The translations under genes and the position numbers were made by a program. Under the pieces are notes generated by a model. It searched no databases, was not told the origin of the DNA, and was given only the letters and a program-made list of their open reading frames with translations. Of a DNA stretch of 64,000 nt, positions 26,053 through 36,063 are shown piece by piece. Source of the DNA: Sphingopyxis sp. H050 (GTDB taxonomy: Bacteria; Pseudomonadota; Alphaproteobacteria; Sphingomonadales; Sphingomonadaceae); contig NZ_LNRZ01000006.1 in NCBI RefSeq assembly GCF_001468265.1, positions 124,001 to 188,000 of the forward strand. The letters are read 5' to 3'. Each line of letters opens with the position of its first letter. The first letter of the stretch is position 1.

Positions 26053-27594
26053 CTAGTGCGACGCGCCCATCGAAATCTGCTTGGGGCGGGGCGCGAGCCA
26101 AACCGCCGCGGCCGCAATCACGAACACGACACCCGAGGCGAGGAAGAGGTGGAGCACGCCGATCGTTGCCGCCTGGCCCTCGACCAGCCGGTCGAGCACC
26201 GCGCGCGCCTGTTCGAGCGTCAGCCCGGCGCCTTGCAGCGACGATAACGTCGCTTCGGAATTGTTGAGCGACGACACCAGTTCGGACCGCGTCGTGCGGC
26301 TGGCATCATCCCACGCCGTCGTCGCGATCGCGGTGCCGATCGCGCCGCACAGCGTGCGCAGAAAGCTCATCAATCCCGCCGCAGAGGTTTGCAGGTGCGC
26401 CGGCACCGAACTCAGCGCGAGCGCGGTCAGCCCGACGAAGAAGAAGGGCATGCCCATGCCCTGGAGGACATGCGGCAGCGCGAGCGTCCAATAGTCGACA
26501 TCGGCATTCCAACTCGCGCGCAGGACCGACATCAGCGCCATCCACAGGATCCCGGCGCAGATAGAGATGCGGATGTCGAATTTCCCTATCAGCCCGGCGG
26601 CTACCGGCGACAGCAGAACCGCGAACACCCCGATCCACGCGACGACATAGCCCGTCTCGGTCGCGGTGTAGCCCACGACCTGCTGGAGCCACAAAGGCGT
26701 CAGAACGACCTGCGCAAAGAAGGCCCCGAAGCCCAGCGAGATGGCGAGCGTCGCGAAGCTGAACCCCCTGAAGCGGAAAACGCGCAGATTGACGACCGGA
26801 TTGGCGTCCGTCAGCTCCCAGATCACGAAGGCGGCAAAGCTGATCGCGGCAACGATCGCGAGACCGACGATCCACGTCGAGCCGAACCAGTCGTGCTCGC
26901 GCCCGGTGTCGAGCATGATCTGGAACGCCCCGACCGAGAGGACGAGCAGAACCAGCCCGATCACGTCGATCCGCGCCTTCGCGCGCTTGGTCTCGAAGGG
27001 CGAGAGCAGGGTGAAGACGCCGAAGGCGCAGATCGCGACGATCGGCAGATTGATGAAGAAGATCCACGGCCAGGTCCAATTGTCGCTTATCAGGCCCCCG
27101 AGGATCGGGCCGAGGATCGGCGCCGTGGTCGTCGTCATCGCCCAGATCGCAAGGCCTATGCCGGCCCTTTCCTTCGGAAAGATGCGCAGCAGCAAGATCT
27201 GCGACAGCGGCATCAGCGGGCCGCCGGACAAGCCCTGCAACACGCGGAACAGGATAAGTCCGTCAAGGGTGCGCGAAATGCCGCAGAGGAAGGAGAAGAT
27301 GCCGAAGCCGATGATCGAGATCATGAACCAGCGCACCGTCCCGAAGCGCATCGCGAGCCAGCCGGTCAGCGGCACGCTGATCGCGTCGGCGACCGCATAG
27401 CTGGTGATCGCCCATGTTCCCTGGGTCGGCGACACGGCAAGGCCGCCCGCGATGTGCGGCACCGACACATTGGCGATCGTCGTGTCCAGAACGACGACGA
27501 AATTGGCGAGCGCGAGCGCGAACGCCGCGACGATCAGCCGCACGCCGGTGAGCGGTTGCGGTTCGCTGTGAAGGGGGGCTGCGGCGCTCGCCAT
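26053..27594 (-). CDS. DHA2-family MFS drug efflux transporter (EmrB-like)
   Basis: The 513-residue inner-membrane protein has about 14 hydrophobic segments. Seen directly: VVLDTTIANVSVPHIAGGLAVSPTQGTWAITSYAVADAISVPLTGWLA, the typical DHA2 start, and the motif C-like LQGLSGGPLMPLSQILLL and PILGPILGGLISDNWTWPWIFFINLP. EmrB proteins export hydrophobic compounds with H+ antiport, together with an EmrA-type adaptor and an outer-membrane factor. Both partners lie immediately upstream on the same strand (8-bp gap to the adaptor). The substrate is unknown. Confidence 0.93.
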   Translation of the reverse strand: MASAAAPLHSEPQPLTGVRLIVAAFALALANFVVVLDTTIANVSVPHIAGGLAVSPTQGTWAITSYAVADAISVPLTGWLAMRFGTVRWFMISIIGFGIFSFLCGISRTLDGLILFRVLQGLSGGPLMPLSQILLLRIFPKERAGIGLAIWAMTTTTAPILGPILGGLISDNWTWPWIFFINLPIVAICAFGVFTLLSPFETKRAKARIDVIGLVLLVLSVGAFQIMLDTGREHDWFGSTWIVGLAIVAAISFAAFVIWELTDANPVVNLRVFRFRGFSFATLAISLGFGAFFAQVVLTPLWLQQVVGYTATETGYVVAWIGVFAVLLSPVAAGLIGKFDIRISICAGILWMALMSVLRASWNADVDYWTLALPHVLQGMGMPFFFVGLTALALSSVPAHLQTSAAGLMSFLRTLCGAIGTAIATTAWDDASRTTRSELVSSLNNSEATLSSLQGAGLTLEQARAVLDRLVEGQAATIGVLHLFLASGVVFVIAAAAVWLAPRPKQISMGASH

Positions 27595-27602
27595 GGGTCA
27601 GC

Positions 27603-28754
27603 TCACTTGCCGCGCGTGTCGATCGTCGCTTCCATCGACAGCCCGACGCGCAGCGGATGCTCCTTCAGGTCCCTGGGATCGAGCGCGATGCGCACCGGCA
27701 GGCGCTGGACGACCTTCACCCAATTGCCCGTCGCGTTCTGCGCGGGGATCAGCGAGAAGGCGGCGCCGGTGCCGCCGGCGATGCCGATGACCTTGCCGCG
27801 ATAGACGACGTCGCTGCCATAGAAGTCCGAGGTCAGCTCGACCGGCTGGCCGATGCGGATGCGCTTGAACTGGCTTTCCTTGAAATTGGCGTCGACATAG
27901 GCGGTCGCGACCGGGACGATCACCATGATCGGCGCGCCCGCGGCGATCCGCTGGCCGACCTGCACCTGCTTGTTGGTGACGACGCCGTCGACCGGCGCGC
28001 GGATGACGGTGCGCGCAAGGTCGAGCTTGGCTTTCTCCAGCCGCGCCTGCGCCGCCGCCACGTCGGGGGCGGTGTCGATCGTCGTGCCGCGCACAAGCGC
28101 GTCGGCGGCGCCCAAATCGCCGCTCGCCGACCCGCGCGTCGCCTCGGCCGAGGCGATCGTCGCCGCCGCGAGGTCGCGCGCCGCGGTTGCCGAGGCGAGC
28201 GCGGTGCGCGCGATCGTCAGCTCCTCGGCCGATACCGCGCCGGTGCCCGAAATGCTTTCGCGCCGCGCCAGTTCGGCGCGCGCCTTGGCAACAGCCGCGT
28301 CGGCGTCGCGCAGCCGCGCCCGTGCTTGCGCGATATCGGCGCCCCGCGCCGCGACGCGCGAGCGCGCGGCATCGGCGTTCGCGCTCGCCTGCCCATAGCG
28401 CTGGCGCGCCTGGCGCAACGCCGCTTCGGCATCGGCGACCGCGAGCCGGGCATCGGCATCGTCGAGGATGACGAGAATGTCGCCTTTCTTCACGACCTGC
28501 GTGCCGCCGACGCGAACCTCCTTGACCGGACCTGCGACCAGCGCGGTGACCGTTGCCGACTCCGCCCCGACATAGGCGTTGTCGGTCGACACGCGCCCCG
28601 CCTGGGTCAGGAAATACCAGACGCCCCACAGCAGCGCGATCGTCGCAACGACGATGGCAAGGATCTTGAACAGCCGCGCGCGCTTCTGCGGCTGCGCGGT
28701 GTTTTCTACGGGGGTGTCGGGTGTCGCCGTAGCCGTATCGTCGGCCATCGTCAT
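27603..28754 (-). CDS. EmrA-like membrane fusion protein (HlyD family)
   Basis: The 383-residue periplasmic adaptor has one N-terminal membrane helix (ILAIVVATIALLWGVWYFLT). A lipoyl-like half-motif follows (AGRVSTDNAYVGAESATVTALVAGPVKEVRV), then a long Ala-rich helical hairpin (residues about 95-220) and the second half VIRAPVDGVVTNKQVQVGQ. A beta-barrel region (VDANFKESQFKRIRIGQPVEL) closes it. It bridges the inner-membrane pump and the outer-membrane channel. Its ATG overlaps the stop of the upstream channel gene (ATGA), so translation is coupled. Confidence 0.93.
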   Translation of the reverse strand: MTMADDTATATPDTPVENTAQPQKRARLFKILAIVVATIALLWGVWYFLTQAGRVSTDNAYVGAESATVTALVAGPVKEVRVGGTQVVKKGDILVILDDADARLAVADAEAALRQARQRYGQASANADAARSRVAARGADIAQARARLRDADAAVAKARAELARRESISGTGAVSAEELTIARTALASATAARDLAAATIASAEATRGSASGDLGAADALVRGTTIDTAPDVAAAQARLEKAKLDLARTVIRAPVDGVVTNKQVQVGQRIAAGAPIMVIVPVATAYVDANFKESQFKRIRIGQPVELTSDFYGSDVVYRGKVIGIAGGTGAAFSLIPAQNATGNWVKVVQRLPVRIALDPRDLKEHPLRVGLSMEATIDTRGK

Positions 28755-30169
28755 TCTCCTGTCTGGGTCTGGTAGCCGCCGCCGAGCGCGCGGATCAGGG
28801 CAATATCGAGCGTAAGCTGGCGCGCCTCGAGGTCGGCGACCTGCCGCGCGAGCTGCGTCATGCTGTCCTCGGCGGTAAGCTGGGGGAGCTGGTTCGAGAG
28901 GCCGGCGCGATAGCGGAGACCGGCAAGCCGGGCGGCGTCGGTCGCGGCCTTGAGCGCCTCGCGCCGCTCGCCGAGTTGACGCGCGGTGGCACTCCGGCTC
29001 GCGACGATGTCGGCAACATCGCGCAGCGCAGCGATCAACGTGCGGTCATAGTTTGCGACCGCGCTGTCGAATTCCGCGCGAGCGCCGCGGTAGCGCCCCT
29101 GCAATCGACCGCCCTCGAAGATCGGCAGGCTGATCGCAACGCCGCCATTGCCGTATTCGGAACCCGACTTGAACAGGTTCGACAGGCCGAGCGACTGGAA
29201 GCCGACGAGTGCCGAGAGGTTGATGTTCGGATAGAAATCGGCGCGCGCGACGTCGATGCGCCTGGCGGCCGCCTCGGCACGCAGCCGCGCCGCAACGATG
29301 TCGGGGCGGCGGCCGATCAGGTCGATCCCCGCCTGCGGCGGCAGGCCGATGCCGGGCGAAGCGAGTATTGGACGCGTGATCGACAGGCCGCGGTCGGGAC
29401 CGGCGCCGACCAGCGCGGCGAGGCGATTGCGCGTCGTGGCAATCGCTTCCTCGAGCGCGGTCGCATCGCCGCGGGCGGCGGCGGCGCGGCTCGCCGCCTG
29501 TCGCTCGGCCGACTGGTTTTCGATTCCGGCGGCGGCGCGCTTGCCCGAAACGTCGGCGCTCGCGCTGCGCACGCGCACCGCATCCTTCGCGACGTCGAGC
29601 GCCTGATAATAGGCCGCAAGATCGGCATAGGCCGATGCGATCCCGGTCGTCAGCATCAGCCGCGCCTGCGCTGCATCGACACGCGCCGCCTCGGCTTCCG
29701 AGGTGGCGGCGGCGAGCGCCGCGCGGTTCTTGCCCCACAGGTCAAGATCGAAGCTGAAGGTCGCGGCGACATGGCCGGTGTCCTGAATGCCGTCGGGCAC
29801 GAACTGCGGCGGAATGCCCAGATTCTTGCTCTGCTGCGTGCCGCCGACGCTGCCCTCGGCGCCGACGCGCGGCAGCAGCGCCGCGCCCGCCTGTTGCGCG
29901 ATCCCTTCGGCGGCGCGGACGCGGGCGGCGGCGGTCGCGATGTCGGGCGAGCCCTTGAGACCCTCGGCAATCAGCGTGTCGAGCTGGGCGTCGCCGAAGC
30001 TTTGCCACCACCCTTCGACGGGCCAGGCGCCAGCGTCGTCGGCCAAACTCTCCGACGATTGGAGCGAGTCGGCGGCGGCCGGAACGGGCTTCGGCCCGAG
30101 ATCGGGAACGCTTGCGCATGCCGCAAGCAGGCTCAAAACAAGGGCGGAGGGGAGAATCTTATTTTTCAT
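28751..30169 (-). CDS. TolC/NodT-family outer-membrane efflux lipoprotein
   Basis: The product is about 472 residues with a lipoprotein signal (VLSLLAACASVPDLG, lipobox LLAAC). Two repeated OEP domains are visible, with helices such as TLIAEGLKGSPDIATAAARVRAAEG and the motif ARADFYPNINLSALVGFQSLGLSNL typical of NodT factors. It forms the exit duct of the tripartite pump. It is the first gene of the operon; the operator palindrome at 30180-30195 lies 10 bp upstream. ATG 30169 is preferred to TTG 30178. Confidence 0.92.
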   Translation of the reverse strand: MKNKILPSALVLSLLAACASVPDLGPKPVPAAADSLQSSESLADDAGAWPVEGWWQSFGDAQLDTLIAEGLKGSPDIATAAARVRAAEGIAQQAGAALLPRVGAEGSVGGTQQSKNLGIPPQFVPDGIQDTGHVAATFSFDLDLWGKNRAALAAATSEAEAARVDAAQARLMLTTGIASAYADLAAYYQALDVAKDAVRVRSASADVSGKRAAAGIENQSAERQAASRAAAARGDATALEEAIATTRNRLAALVGAGPDRGLSITRPILASPGIGLPPQAGIDLIGRRPDIVAARLRAEAAARRIDVARADFYPNINLSALVGFQSLGLSNLFKSGSEYGNGGVAISLPIFEGGRLQGRYRGARAEFDSAVANYDRTLIAALRDVADIVASRSATARQLGERREALKAATDAARLAGLRYRAGLSNQLPQLTAEDSMTQLARQVADLEARQLTLDIALIRALGGGYQTQTGE

Positions 30170-30179
30170 GGCATCCAAC

Positions 30180-30195
30180 GATACTAGCTGGTATC
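30180..30195. promoter_or_regulatory. operator palindrome GATAC-N6-GTATC, copy 1
   Basis: GATACTAGCTGGTATC is symmetric except for one pair around the AGCT centre. It sits between the divergent efflux operon and TetR gene and fits a TetR-family dimer site. Confidence 0.65.
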
Positions 30196-30222
30196 ATGCG
30201 CCCATGAACTCCGGAGACTAAG

Positions 30223-30879
30223 TTGTCAATCGAAATGATACCAGCTAGTACGGCACCTGCCGACGACGCTGCCGCGCTACGCCGCAAAGCCTTCATCGAT
30301 GCCGCCCGCGAATCCTTTTTCGCTAATGGCTATGCGGGCACGACCATGTCCTCGATCGCGAGCAAGGTCGGCGGGTCGAAGACCACGCTGTGGAGCTATT
30401 TCCCCTCGAAGGAGGATCTGTTCGCGGCGATCGTCGACGATATCGTCCACCATTATGGGCAGGTGCTTTCGATCGACCTGCCCGTCGACCGCCCGGTGCC
30501 CGAGGTGCTGCGCAATTTCGGTAATGTGCTGATGGCCAAGCTGACGTCGCCGCCGCTGCTCTCGCTCCACCGGCTCGTCGTCGGCGAGGCCGACCGCTTC
30601 CCGCACCTTGCCGAGACCTTCTACGATCGCGGCCCGCGTCGCGGGAAAGCGCGCGCCGCCGCATGGGTGGCCGAAAAGATGGCGCGCGGCGAGATCCGCA
30701 GGGGCGACCCAATGCACGCGGTCCAGCAGTTCGCAGGCCTCTGCCAGTCGGGCGTGTATCAATTCGCCCTGCTCGGCATGCACAAGGCGGCCGACCTCGA
30801 CGAGCTTGGCAAGGAAGTCGACCTGGCGGTCGAAAGCTTCTGCCGCGCCTGGTGCCCGGCGGAAGCGAGCGCTGCCTAA
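30223..30879 (+). CDS. TetR/AcrR-family transcriptional regulator
   Basis: The 218-residue regulator has an N-terminal helix-turn-helix, AFIDAARESFFANGYAGTTMSSIASKVGGSKTTLWSYFPSKEDLFAAIVDD, in the classical TetR pattern, and an all-helical ligand-binding C-terminal part. It diverges from the efflux operon and very likely represses it until an effector binds. The start is TTG 30223, with CGGAG 6 nt upstream; an ATG at 30235 is possible. A second partial copy of the operator lies within its first codons (30237-30249), suggesting autorepression. The 3' end overlaps the next converging gene by 4 bp. Confidence 0.9.
   Translation: MSIEMIPASTAPADDAAALRRKAFIDAARESFFANGYAGTTMSSIASKVGGSKTTLWSYFPSKEDLFAAIVDDIVHHYGQVLSIDLPVDRPVPEVLRNFGNVLMAKLTSPPLLSLHRLVVGEADRFPHLAETFYDRGPRRGKARAAAWVAEKMARGEIRRGDPMHAVQQFAGLCQSGVYQFALLGMHKAADLDELGKEVDLAVESFCRAWCPAEASAA
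30237..30252. promoter_or_regulatory. operator copy 2, one arm degenerate
   Basis: GATACCAGCTAGTACG repeats copy 1 with the last two bases changed. It overlaps codons 5-10 of the TetR gene, 57 bp from copy 1. Confidence 0.5.
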
Positions 30880-31142
30880 TCGGACGCGTCGTTCGCGCGG
30901 TCGAACAGATCCATGAAGTCGCGTGCGGCATCTCGCTCGGCGGCATCCTTGAACGCAACGTCGAGATCGGGCGCGACGCCGAGGATGTACATCAGCGTCC
31001 AAAGCGCGAAGCGGCGACCGCCGTTGGTCTCGAGCCCGAAGTCGACGCGCATCCGCTCGGTCCCCGCGGCAAAGGCCTCCGGATGCAGCGCATCGAGGTC
31101 CGCGGTGCCGAAATAGCGGCGAAGCTGGTCGTCGAAATCCAT
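30876..31142 (-). CDS. small acidic conserved protein
   Basis: The 88-residue protein starts at ATG 31142 (MDFDDQLRRYFGT) and ends with an acidic FKDAAERDAARDFMDLFDRAND tail. It appears mostly helical, with a central MRVDFGLETNGGRRFALWTLMYILG stretch. I recognise no named family. Longer upstream starts read through GC-rich sequence and lack protein character. It converges on tetR with a 4-bp overlap. Confidence 0.65.
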   Translation of the reverse strand: MDFDDQLRRYFGTADLDALHPEAFAAGTERMRVDFGLETNGGRRFALWTLMYILGVAPDLDVAFKDAAERDAARDFMDLFDRANDASD

Positions 31143-31325
31143 GGCATCCCGTCGCAGAAAGCGGCGACAAAGCCAAGCGCAGTGCGGCGCGTTGTCAGCG
31201 CAGCGCGGCGTCCTTTGCCGGCGCGGCGCCGGTCCTGAACGATCCGTTCGCAAATATACATTAGTCTGATCGACGCGGGGCGATCGACTGCGCTATGCTG
31301 AGGCATCGACCTTCGAGGACCCGGC

Positions 31326-33602
<2,277 letters not shown>

Positions 33603-33630
33603 CAGCGCCCCATCCCGTCAGCCAGACACG

Positions 33631-33663
33631 AAAAACCCGCCATCCCTTGCGGAAGGCGGGTTT
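33631..33663 (-). terminator. host tRNA-fMet terminator
   Basis: Stem AAACCCGCC / GGCGGGTTT with a 13-nt loop is followed on the minus strand by TTTTTCGT. It lies just past the CCA end of the tRNA fragment, so it is the original terminator of that tRNA gene. It may also stop the rightward fdhF-like transcript. Confidence 0.8.
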
Positions 33664-33667
33664 GTGT

Positions 33668-33712
33668 TGGTTGCGGGAGTAGGATTTGAACCTACGACCT
33701 TCAGGTTATGAG
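33668..33712 (-). other. 3' fragment of initiator tRNA-fMet (prophage attachment site, left)
   Basis: On the minus strand this reads from the anticodon loop CTCATAA through CCTGA, a T arm GTAGG-TTCAAAT-CCTAC, and an acceptor strand TCCCGCA-A-CCA. CAT anticodon and A72 (the C1-A72 mismatch partner) identify the initiator. Upstream of the loop, the sequence no longer matches any tRNA 5' half. The gene is therefore split here; the fragment is host-derived (its terminator follows) and the phage lies to the right. The reconstituted tRNA should be at the far prophage end, outside the window. Confidence 0.85.
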
Positions 33713-33768
33713 GCTTGCATCACCTGATATTTTTCAACAACTTAGATCGTTGATACATTCCGAAAACG

Positions 33769-33782
33769 CCCCGGATGCGGGG
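33769..33782 (-). terminator. possible terminator at the end of the lysis operon
   Basis: CCCCG-N4-CGGGG stem, followed on the minus strand by CGTTTTC, about 20 bp after the o-spanin stop. The T tract is short. Confidence 0.4.
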
Positions 33783-33802
33783 TAAATTCGGAATGGCGCC
33801 GA

Positions 33803-34111
33803 TCAGCCTGGCGGCGCGAGCGGGTTCCCGCAGACCGTATCGAACTTGGCATTGTGCGCCTCGATCTGTCGCACCGTCTCGTCGCTGTCGGCCACGTTGC
33901 CTTCGTCCTGGACGGGCCGCCCCTCGGCCAGCGCGATCGCCCGCTGCGCGAGATCGAGCTGCGCATAGCTGATCGCCGTGAACAGCGAGCAGCTGACATC
34001 GCTCGGCGGCTTAGCAGTTTTGCTTTGTCCGACTGTGGCGCAGGCACCCAGCGCGGCGAGCATCGGCATCGCGATCGACAGCGGCAGCAGCCGCATTCCC
34101 CTTCTCGACAT
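33803..34111 (-). CDS. o-spanin (Rz1-like) outer-membrane lipoprotein
   Basis: The 102-residue protein has a lipoprotein signal, RLLPLSIAMPMLAALGACA, with lipobox LGAC, so it should be an outer-membrane lipoprotein. It overlaps the i-spanin-like gene by about 100 bp in another frame, the usual arrangement for Rz/Rz1 pairs that disrupt the outer membrane at lysis. Mature residues are not as proline-rich as classical Rz1. ATG 34111 has AAAGGA 7 nt upstream; TTG 34117 is an alternative. Confidence 0.65.
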   Translation of the reverse strand: MSRRGMRLLPLSIAMPMLAALGACATVGQSKTAKPPSDVSCSLFTAISYAQLDLAQRAIALAEGRPVQDEGNVADSDETVRQIEAHNAKFDTVCGNPLAPPG

Positions 34112-34304
34112 TTTCAAGTCCTTTCGTTGCGGCGGCCGCGGCCGCCGTCGCCGCGCCCTTCTGTTCGGCGGCGTCGACGGCGACGTCGGTCTTGTGGTTG
34201 GTGATGGCGGTGCAGCTCCTGAAGCCCGCGAAGATCGCGATCGCGATCAGCACAAGGCCGGCGACTTTCCACCCCCACGAGAGCGCCTTCAGATTTGGAA
34301 ACAT
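34011..34304 (-). CDS. i-spanin (Rz-like) inner-membrane protein
   Basis: The 97-residue protein has one N-terminal membrane helix (WKVAGLVLIAIAIFAGFRSC). An Ala-rich, probably helical periplasmic region follows (TDVAVDAAEQKGAATAAAAAATKGLENVEKGN). It resembles a short i-spanin, partner of the overlapping lipoprotein. ATG 34304 is preferred because TAGGGA lies upstream; a TTG 34331 start would add ten residues. Sequence similarity to known Rz is not evident, so the call rests on topology and position. Confidence 0.6.
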   Translation of the reverse strand: MFPNLKALSWGWKVAGLVLIAIAIFAGFRSCTAITNHKTDVAVDAAEQKGAATAAAAAATKGLENVEKGNAAAAAVDRDADARRAGCLRHSRTKQNC

Positions 34305-34415
34305 GGCAATAGTCCCTATTTTACGTTTCAAGAGTCACTGGGCGCATTCGGGTGTCGAGAGCTACCCATGTGGCCCGACGCCCGCTCATCGACTCCTGCG
34401 CCCTGTTTCCGGCGA

Positions 34416-34622
34416 TCAGGGGATGGGGTTTTCAAGCGCATGGATCCTCGCCTCGTAATTTCCGAGCAGCTCGCCCAGCGCCGTGCCCGGGTCGGCCGCG
34501 ACCTCGAGCACCTTTTCCTCAACGACAGCGGCCGCGCTGGCTGACTGCACGGCTGCGGCGGCGATGGCCTGGCGCTGTGCGATCGGTCGCTGCGGTAGGA
34601 TGCTGGAAACGAAGCGCGGCAT
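34416..34622 (-). CDS. small phage protein of the lysis region
   Basis: The 68-residue Ala-rich protein (AIAAAAVQSASAAAVVEEKVLEVAADPGTALGELLGNYEARIHALE) has no membrane segment. Its ATG overlaps the preceding stop (TAATG), so it is translationally coupled to the upstream membrane protein. Function unknown; the position between holin-type genes and spanins suggests a lysis accessory or structural role. Confidence 0.6.
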   Translation of the reverse strand: MPRFVSSILPQRPIAQRQAIAAAAVQSASAAAVVEEKVLEVAADPGTALGELLGNYEARIHALENPIP

Positions 34623-34960
34623 TATTCCACCCTGTCGAGCACGCGTTCGGCGTCCTCGCCGGTCGCCTCTAGCTCATTGTCGCCGACGCGGAATTTGAAT
34701 GTGCGTCGGCCCAGAACGGCAGAAAATCCGACCAACACGACACCGATCAGGATAAGGCAGCCATAAGCGAAATAGGCGACGGGCCAGGGCGATGTTGATT
34801 TTTCGGCCACCTTGTCGAGCGCGCGCCAGGCGAGGATCGTGACGGCAACGCCGCCGCCGCCGAGCAGTAGCACCGCCCACAAACTCCGCCAGTCACGCGC
34901 CGTCCAACCCGTAGGCAGCGGGCTCACCGCGCCCACTCGCCGGTTTTGGCGTGCAGCCAT
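34622..34960 (-). CDS. small membrane protein, possible second holin
   Basis: The product is up to 112 residues with two hydrophobic segments, SLWAVLLLGGGGVAVTILAWRAL and FAYGCLILIGVVLVGFSAVLG, and an acidic tail (DNELEATGEDAERVLDRVE). It may be a holin, antiholin or pinholin. The start could be ATG 34960 or GTG 34927; the GTG overlaps the endolysin stop as GTGA. It follows the endolysin gene. Confidence 0.65.
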   Translation of the reverse strand: MAARQNRRVGAVSPLPTGWTARDWRSLWAVLLLGGGGVAVTILAWRALDKVAEKSTSPWPVAYFAYGCLILIGVVLVGFSAVLGRRTFKFRVGDNELEATGEDAERVLDRVE

Positions 34961-35532
34961 TTCAGGAACTGCCCGACGGTCTTCCCTTTCAGGATCGACG
35001 GGTTCGCGCGCGTTGCCGCCGGTCCTGCCAGCGCCTCGGCCGACGCGCCGACATCGGCGCCGATCAACGACGCTGCGGTGAGGGCACCCAGGAAATGCGC
35101 GGCATACAGCGAAGCGGCATTGATCGGGATGCCACGCTGGCGCAGGTAAGCGGCGTTCTTGCCGGTGAAGCTCTTCACGCGCTGCAGCTGCTCATCGGTC
35201 GATGGCTGCAGGCCGCCAAAGGCTTTCGACATATCGCTGCCCCATCGGCCGCCTTCGCCTTCCCATGTCGACTTGATGAACTGGTAGAGACCCGACGCGC
35301 TCGAGCTCTCCGCCTTGACATAGGGCCGGTTGCCGCTCTCGATCTTCGCGAGCAGCGGCCAATAGCTTTCGGGAATTTCGCCGACCGCGGCATTGCGATC
35401 GGTGCCCGGTCGCGGCGGCAACAGCTGGTCTAGCAAGGCGAGCGTGTCCTTGCCGGCCCAGCCGTCGATAACCGCCAGGCCGCCCCGTTCCTGGAACAGC
35501 CGCACGAATGCGTCGTCGCTGATCGTCGTCAT
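34924..35532 (-). CDS. endolysin with transglycosylase-like domain
   Basis: The 202-residue protein has a lysozyme-superfamily motif LLAKIESGNRPYVKAESSSASGLYQFIKSTWEG. The Glu of IESG is the likely catalytic acid, and SASGLYQF-xx-TW is the substrate-binding signature. The N-terminal 50 residues may be a peptidoglycan-binding or spacer region. No signal peptide or SAR helix is obvious, so a holin would be needed for export. ATG 35532 overlaps the upstream holin-like stop (ATGA). A very similar motif occurs in the 1129-residue ejection protein. Confidence 0.8.
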   Translation of the reverse strand: MTTISDDAFVRLFQERGGLAVIDGWAGKDTLALLDQLLPPRPGTDRNAAVGEIPESYWPLLAKIESGNRPYVKAESSSASGLYQFIKSTWEGEGGRWGSDMSKAFGGLQPSTDEQLQRVKSFTGKNAAYLRQRGIPINAASLYAAHFLGALTAASLIGADVGASAEALAGPAATRANPSILKGKTVGQFLKWLHAKTGEWAR

Positions 35533-35942
35533 GCCACACCCCCCTTTCCGGCGATCTTGTCGCCCCATTTGCGCAGCCAGGCGAAGGCTTCGCCGGTCAG
35601 CAGCCATTCGATAAAGGGCGTCCCGCCCGTCGCGATCAGGAAGGCGGCTAGCGGCGTCGTGACGACGATATCGACCACAGGCACCACCTTGCCGGCGAGC
35701 GCCGGGGCGAGGAACAGCGCCAGCCCGATGGACCCCGACAGCGCGATCATCGCCCACAGCGCGGTGTTGATCCCGTCGGCCTTGCGCTCGCGCGATTTCC
35801 ACAGCGAATGACACAAGGCCAGAAAGCCGCCCAGCGCGAGCGCCCCCACGAACTCGACGGTATAGACCGTCGGCGCCGCCACGCTCGCCGCGCCCGCCAC
35901 GCTATAGGTGAACAGCAGGCCGAACGGCTCCGCCTTCATCAT
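35529..35942 (-). CDS. holin-like membrane protein
   Basis: The 137-residue protein shows three hydrophobic stretches: VEFVGALALGGFLALCHSLW, TALWAMIALSGSIGLALFLAP and VVDIVVTTPLAAFLIATGGT, with a basic C-terminus (FAWLRKWGDKIAGKGG). This topology and a position just before the endolysin fit a class I holin. ATG 35942 has AAGGGG 6 nt upstream; a longer in-frame upstream extension has no protein character. Function is inferred from context. Confidence 0.7.
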   Translation of the reverse strand: MMKAEPFGLLFTYSVAGAASVAAPTVYTVEFVGALALGGFLALCHSLWKSRERKADGINTALWAMIALSGSIGLALFLAPALAGKVVPVVDIVVTTPLAAFLIATGGTPFIEWLLTGEAFAWLRKWGDKIAGKGGVA

Positions 35943-36063
35943 ATTCTGCCCCTTGATGATTGGATCCGCGGAGATCATGCGGCGAGATCCCCGAAAATCA
36001 GATCGGCATGATCGTCGGTCGGATGGGCGCATGCGGTCAGCTCTGAGAAGAGAAAAGGCTTGT

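Noticed and set aside
33664..33760. Complete tRNA gene at the left prophage border
   Set aside because: Only the 3' half from the anticodon loop matches; no 5' acceptor strand or D arm is present.
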